9,488 nucleotides of DNA from Candidatus Sulfotelmatobacter sp. (GTDB lineage Bacteria; Acidobacteriota; Terriglobia; Terriglobales; Acidobacteriaceae). Within the stretch, counting starts at the first letter, position 1. Every line of letters starts with the position of its first letter. A model generated the notes under the pieces. The model worked only from the letters and a program-made list of their open reading frames with translations, had not been told where the DNA came from and did no database searches. Below, piece after piece: positions 5,739 to 9,488 of this stretch. Made by a program: the position numbers and the translations under genes. The stretch is taken from the NCBI GenBank assembly GCA_030049565.1, contig JASIKQ010000080.1, positions 1-9,488 of the forward strand. Reading direction: 5' to 3'.

Positions 5739-6983
5739 CTAATCCACCGTGTGCTTTGCCGTGTATCCCTCGCGAGCAACCACTTCGATCTTCACATCCT
5801 TGCCCTTCTGGTCTTTCACCTTTAGCGGTCCGCCGTCGGGAGCGACCACCTGCACCTTGAGCTTTCGGTAGGTGCCGTCAAGCTTGGTATTCGTGGGATG
5901 GTAGGTGAGCGAATATTGATTGCGAATGTCGCTGCCGACATCCTGGAAAATCTCGCTGAACTCCGCCTGGAAGCGCGGGAAGTAGGCGCGGCCTCCGGTC
6001 ATCGAGGCAAAATTCCTTAATTCATTATCGGCTTGCAGGTAGTCGATGGTCCTCATGTTCGGACTTGCCATTCCGTGGGAATAGCCGGTGCAATGTTGTA
6101 CCTCGCACATTTCGCGAATGTACCAGCCGATGCTGACGGGAAAAATCGTGACATCCTTGGTGTCTTTGATCTTCTTCGTGATCTGATCCAGGTTGAGTTT
6201 GCTGAAGGTGTCGACTCCGCTGGTAACCAGAATGACGTATTTCTTGCCCTCGACGCGATCCAGGCGATCGAGGGTGTCGTAAAGCGCGTCAAATTCGTTG
6301 GTTTCGGCAAAACCGGGAATGCGCAACTGATTCAGCGCGTCGTAGACGGCCCGTTTGTCCTGAGTAAAGTCGACGAGGATGTGCGGTTGCATGTCGTAGT
6401 AGGCAACCGCAACCCAGTCATTTTTTTGCAGCGAGTTGGCGAAAGCATAGGAAGCCTGAAGGGCCTGAATCATGAACGCATAATTTGTGGAAGCGTATTC
6501 AATTAGCAGCACCGCCGTGATGGGTGCCTTGGTTATGTTGAAATCGCTGATCTGCTGTGCTGTCCCATCTTCGAAAATACGGAAATTTTCCTTCTTCAGC
6601 CCCGGGATGAACTGGCCATTATTCTTTGCGGTGACCATGACATCGACATTGACCAAAGGCACATTCACTTTGATCGAATAATCTGGCATGCCCTCGACTT
6701 TTTTCGGCGTTTCCAGCTTGGGAGCCGGGGGCGGGGCTTCCTCGGGATTCTTCTTGGGAATGGCATACGGACCGATACTGCCGTCAGGCCCACCGGCGTC
6801 GGCGGGAACATCCTGCTTTGGTTTGCTAGTGTCCTGCGCTGGCGCCTGGGACTGGTCTTGCGCGCGGAGTGGGATAGTGGCGGCAATGAGGGCCAACAGG
6901 AGCGCAAGCAACGGCAGTGTGCAGCCGCGACGGCGCTGGCGCAGCCCTGCGGCCATTAATCGGGGGAGCATTTCGGCGAACAT
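5739..6983 (-). CDS. Secreted VWFA-related acidobacterial domain protein
   Basis: The 414-residue product has a signal peptide: a basic start (RQRRR, residues 15-19), a hydrophobic core at about 21-38 and a likely cut after LRA (39-41). A Pro/Ala/Lys-rich linker follows to about 98. Residues ~103-148 (VNVPLVNVDVMVTAKNNG, then GLKKENFRIFEDG) match the N-terminal part of the VWFA-related acidobacterial family (TIGR03436 as I recall it). A VWA-like region spans about 155-290, and the closing part has LRNFASMTGGRAYFP (322-336) and RNQYSLTYHPTN (354-365), typical of that family. The metal-ion (MIDAS) motif is atypical: LLIEYAS has Glu162 where Asp begins the usual DxSxS, and VTSGVD (253-258) stands for the common TDG. 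Function is unknown; an envelope protein binding another protein is an inference. An AGAGG Shine-Dalgarno sequence upstream on the minus strand supports the start. It is divergent from the S55-like gene. Confidence 0.85.
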   Translation of the reverse strand: MFAEMLPRLMAAGLRQRRRGCTLPLLALLLALIAATIPLRAQDQSQAPAQDTSKPKQDVPADAGGPDGSIGPYAIPKKNPEEAPPPAPKLETPKKVEGMPDYSIKVNVPLVNVDVMVTAKNNGQFIPGLKKENFRIFEDGTAQQISDFNITKAPITAVLLIEYASTNYAFMIQALQASYAFANSLQKNDWVAVAYYDMQPHILVDFTQDKRAVYDALNQLRIPGFAETNEFDALYDTLDRLDRVEGKKYVILVTSGVDTFSKLNLDQITKKIKDTKDVTIFPVSIGWYIREMCEVQHCTGYSHGMASPNMRTIDYLQADNELRNFASMTGGRAYFPRFQAEFSEIFQDVGSDIRNQYSLTYHPTNTKLDGTYRKLKVQVVAPDGGPLKVKDQKGKDVKIEVVAREGYTAKHTVD

Positions 6984-7172
6984 GGCAAACCTCTGAAGAG
7001 ACTGAGATTAAGACGCTAGTGCAGCAATATCCTCTATGCTAGTATAGACGCAGGGATTCGCGATGGGGATGTTTGCCCGGCTCCCAGTAATTCCCCTCCT
7101 GGCAACAACTTCCATGTAGCGGAGTCTAATCCAGTGAGGTGAGGCTTACTAGAGTCCTCCCGGGCGTAGTCC
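6984..7172. promoter_or_regulatory. Shared upstream region of two divergent secreted-protein genes
   Basis: These 189 bases separate the start codons of the VWA-like gene (minus) and the S55-like gene (plus), so promoters for both probably lie here. A near-palindrome CTATGCTAGTATAG (7034-7047; two mismatched positions out of 14) is the AT-rich centre; on the minus strand it contains TATACT, a fair -10 candidate, but no good -35 stands at the right distance. The minus-strand Shine-Dalgarno sequence AGAGG is clear. The plus-strand gene has none close to its ATG; a stop (TAG) lies one codon before it. Confidence 0.4.
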
Positions 7173-8984
7173 ATGAATAAATTTGTTTGCGCGCTTTTCG
7201 TCGCTTGCCTTTCTATACCCTGTTCAATCTCACAAAATTCCTCCGCCTCTGCGCCGCAGGCACCTCGAACCATCACGGTTAGCCAGATTCATGCCGGTAT
7301 GCGCGGGGCCGCCTACACGGTTTTTGAAGGCGTGAAGCCAGAGGCGATGGAGGTCGAGGTTCTCGGCGTACTGCACAACGTCAACGGACCGAAGGGCGAT
7401 GTAATTCTTGTGCGCTTGCACGGGCAGAAAGTCGAATACACTGGCGTGGTCGCGGGCATGAGCGGCAGTCCCGTGTATATCGATGGCAAGCTGGCGGGCG
7501 CGCTCGCATTTCGCATTGGAGAATTTTCGAAAGAGCCGATCGCCGGCGTTACTCCCATCGCTGACATGCTGGAAATCGATGCCCTCGACCGGTCACCCGC
7601 GGAAGAGAGTTCGGCCATCAAGCCCGGAGTGAGCGAGGTTGCCGGCAAAACCGCCGCGCCGGGCGAGGGTTCGTCGCTTCAGGAGTCGGATGGAAGGACC
7701 TACTCCAATTACTTGAAGCCGATCGAAACGCCACTGGTGTTCAACGGATTCTCCGAGCAGGCGATCAATCTTTTCTCGAAAGAGTTTGCCTCCGCTGGGA
7801 TTGTGCCGGTAATGGGCGCGGGATCGGTGAGCAATGATAAGCAGCCAGAGCCAATCGAACCAGGTTCTGCCATCAGCGCGATTCTGGTGCGCGGCGACAT
7901 GGATATCGAAGCCACTTGCACCGTCACCTACATCGATCCTCAGCGGCTTCTCGCTTGCGGACATCCATTGTTGCAGTTCGGCTCGGTCGACCTGCCCATG
8001 AACAAGGCTGAGGTTTTGGCGACCTTGCCTTCGCCGCTAAACGCTTTCAAAATCGTAAACACCACCGAGCCGGCGGGAACTTTCGTCCAGGATCGCCACA
8101 CCGGCATTCTGGGTGTTTTTGATCGCCAGCCGGAGATGATCCCAGTCACGCTGAACATTCACGGTTCTACTGGAACCAAGCAGTTTCACTACGAAGTTCT
8201 TAACAACCCCAAGCTTACGCCGGTGGCGCTGATGGTGACGGTGTTCAATGCCTTGCACGGGGTGAACGAATTTGGCGAAGAGATCACCTATCGTCTGGCG
8301 GGCAGCATTGGCGTCAAGGGATTTCCTGAAGTCACCATGAAGAACATGTTTGCTCCCGGCGAGAGCGGTCAGCCGGCAGCCATGCAGGCGGCTCTTTCTC
8401 TGGGCGAGCGCTTCGGCCGAATTTATGACAACCCCTACAACGCTCCGGCGATTCAGGGCGTGAATCTGGATTTCGACCTGGTTCGCGAACGCCGCTGGGC
8501 GCGGCTCGAGAGCGCGCGAACGGACGTGACGGAAGCTCGTCCCGGCGACGAGATTACGGTTGAAACCGCGCTCGCTCCCTACCGCGGAGAGCGCATCGTG
8601 CAGCACATTCCGGTGAAGATTCCAACTTCGGCCAGCAAAGGGACGCTGCGTATTCTGGTAAGCGACGGCGACACGCTCGACCACATCAGCCACGGCAATC
8701 CTGCGTTCGGCCGCAAGCTCGATCTAGCTTCCACGATTGCCGTGCTCAATAAAGAGCACTCCAACAATCGCGTTTACGTTTCCCTGCTCGAAGCCGATCC
8801 CGAGGCCCGTGTCGCAGACAAGGTCATGCCCACGCTGCCGATTTCCATCATGAACGTAATGGACGGTATGAGAGGCAACCAGGAAATGGTGGTCAGTGGC
8901 GAGTCGAACGTGGACGAGACCGCAACCGCACCGCTGGATTATGTCGTGTCCGGAGCGCAGTTACTGACGATTACGGTGAAGTAG
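7173..8984 (+). CDS. Secreted SpoIVB-like (S55) peptidase domain protein
   Basis: The 603-residue product begins with a short signal peptide (MNKFVCALFVACLSIPCSIS, probable cut near residue 20). Residues ~34-115 hold VSQIHAGMRGAAYTVFEG, VEVLGVLHN and GVVAGMSGSPVYIDGKLAGA, the last being the serine motif of S55 (SpoIVB) peptidases, with Ser97 the likely nucleophile (G-x-S-G-x-P). EPIAGVTPIADML (121-133) follows, then a polar linker at ~135-185. Residues ~248-285 contain ATCTVTYIDPQRLLACGHP and SVDLPMNKAEVL, resembling the GH motif region of SpoIVB, with His264 as candidate base. In B. subtilis SpoIVB the His precedes the Ser; here the order is reversed. The C-terminal ~170 residues look beta-rich and I do not recognise them. 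The ATG is the first in frame (stop at 7167-7169). Whether it is an active protease, and on what, cannot be told; sporulation is not implied. Confidence 0.8.
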   Translation: MNKFVCALFVACLSIPCSISQNSSASAPQAPRTITVSQIHAGMRGAAYTVFEGVKPEAMEVEVLGVLHNVNGPKGDVILVRLHGQKVEYTGVVAGMSGSPVYIDGKLAGALAFRIGEFSKEPIAGVTPIADMLEIDALDRSPAEESSAIKPGVSEVAGKTAAPGEGSSLQESDGRTYSNYLKPIETPLVFNGFSEQAINLFSKEFASAGIVPVMGAGSVSNDKQPEPIEPGSAISAILVRGDMDIEATCTVTYIDPQRLLACGHPLLQFGSVDLPMNKAEVLATLPSPLNAFKIVNTTEPAGTFVQDRHTGILGVFDRQPEMIPVTLNIHGSTGTKQFHYEVLNNPKLTPVALMVTVFNALHGVNEFGEEITYRLAGSIGVKGFPEVTMKNMFAPGESGQPAAMQAALSLGERFGRIYDNPYNAPAIQGVNLDFDLVRERRWARLESARTDVTEARPGDEITVETALAPYRGERIVQHIPVKIPTSASKGTLRILVSDGDTLDHISHGNPAFGRKLDLASTIAVLNKEHSNNRVYVSLLEADPEARVADKVMPTLPISIMNVMDGMRGNQEMVVSGESNVDETATAPLDYVVSGAQLLTITVK

Positions 8985-9007
8985 CTTGTGTGGTGTTAAT
9001 TGTGTGG

Positions 9008-9027
9008 CGCGGGCACTCCTGCCTGCG
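9008..9027. repeat. REP-like hairpin beside the RAYT gene
   Basis: CGCGGGCACTCCTGCCTGCG folds into an eight-pair stem (9008-9015 with 9020-9027, one G-T pair) and a CTCC loop. It lies between the stop of the S55-like gene and the stop of the RAYT gene, which converge here. Its core differs from the CTGAAG hairpins in the rest of the window, so it would be a second REP type. RAYT genes are commonly flanked by REP sequences. No T-tract follows, so termination is a weaker reading. Confidence 0.55.
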
Positions 9028-9057
9028 AAATCTAGCCATAAGCAAAGCTGCAAATCT

Positions 9058-9488
9058 CTAAATCAGGCCTTCCCAAAGCCACTCGTAAGCTTCAGGGCTC
9101 GCAACTAATCCCTTCCGTACCGGATTCTGCCGGATGTACTCCACTGTTTCTCTCAAGCTCTCATCCCCTCGCAGCACATGATCGAAAGACTCATCCTGCC
9201 ACACCGGACCAGATCTACCAATCAGTTTGTTCATGCCGCGCGCTGATGTCCCTTTGATGGCTTTCGTGATCTCGGGTAGTGCAAAGGTCCACCCGCTTTT
9301 GTCGCGCAAGGCGGTGAGCAGTAGATGGACATCATTTGGCATGACGACCGCCCCGTGTAAGCGAATTCTTCTGCCGGAGTCGTACACGCAATGCCGCAGG
9401 ACCAGGGCTCGCGCTTGCGGGGAAAGCACAAGCCGCCCTAGAGTTCGGAAAGTAATGAAGACTGGACGATCGTCTTTTTGATAATGAG
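9058..9488 (-). CDS. REP-associated tyrosine transposase (RAYT), 5' end beyond the window, altered HUH motif
   Basis: The reading frame continues through the right edge, so the N-terminus is missing. A GTG at 9427-9429 is in frame but is not the true start, because HYQKDDRPVFITFRTLGRLV, encoded between it and the edge, matches the family's usual N-terminal strand. The rest carries LHGAVVMPNDVHLLLTALRD, AIKGTSA, GPVWQDESFDHVLR and EYIRQNPVRKGLV, ending near a YEWLW segment. RAYTs are Y1-type HUH nucleases that cut single-stranded REP DNA with a tyrosine. The likely catalytic Tyr is in EYIRQNP (codon 9136-9138). The metal-binding HUH motif reads D-V-H (Asp codon 9331-9333, His codon 9325-9327), where relatives have H-V-H, so nuclease activity may be lost. 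The frame is otherwise intact. A REP-like hairpin lies about 30 bases past the stop codon. The gene looks domesticated or recently inactivated rather than a moving element. Confidence 0.85.
   Translation of the reverse strand, partial: HYQKDDRPVFITFRTLGRLVLSPQARALVLRHCVYDSGRRIRLHGAVVMPNDVHLLLTALRDKSGWTFALPEITKAIKGTSARGMNKLIGRSGPVWQDESFDHVLRGDESLRETVEYIRQNPVRKGLVASPEAYEWLWEGLI

Noticed and set aside
7173..7232. Lipoprotein signal in the S55-like protein because of Cys12 and Cys17
   Set aside because: The residues before each Cys (FVAC, SIPC) do not form a normal lipobox, so a standard signal peptide is preferred.
8037..8693. Long minus-strand open frame of 218 codons across the S55-like gene
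   Set aside because: It is antisense to a gene with a signal peptide and recognisable motifs, and its product is unlike known proteins.

Overview
The window looks like a chromosomal segment from an acidobacterium, probably Terriglobia-like. The main support is a secreted protein of the 'VWFA-related acidobacterial' type (5739-6983, minus). The S55-type secreted protein, the REP-associated tyrosine transposase (RAYT) at the right edge and the short palindromic repeats in most intergenic gaps fit the same picture. The phylum call is inference from protein resemblance, not from a marker-gene search.

Left part (1-4375, all plus): a translation block in the common bacterial order rpmI (L35), rplT (L20), pheS and pheT (both phenylalanyl-tRNA synthetase subunits). 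infC, which normally precedes rpmI, is not visible in the 155 bases available; instead an unrecognised open frame enters from the left edge. The genes are separated by unusually roomy gaps (154, 170 and 77 bases) that hold hairpin repeats. PheT lacks the usual N-terminal EMAPII-like OB-fold and has two REP-like hairpins inside its coding sequence in an interdomain linker.

Middle (4482-6983): a class I PLP aminotransferase (plus) converges with the signal-peptide-bearing VWA-like protein (minus), 36 bases apart. Right part (7173-8984, plus): a secreted S55/SpoIVB-peptidase-like protein, divergent from the VWA gene across a shared 189-base upstream region. Its presumed catalytic Ser and His motifs occur in the reverse order to SpoIVB. 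At the right edge (9058-9488, minus) is the 3' part of a RAYT whose HUH motif reads D-V-H instead of H-V-H, with a REP-like hairpin just past its stop codon.

The genes do not form one new pathway. The first four support translation and phenylalanine charging; the rest look like separate housekeeping or envelope genes. The most unusual theme is the interplay of short palindromic repeats with core genes (between rplT and pheS, at the pheT ribosome-binding region, and inside pheT) together with a RAYT relative on the same stretch. I see no CRISPR array, tRNA, rRNA, phage gene or complete insertion sequence.
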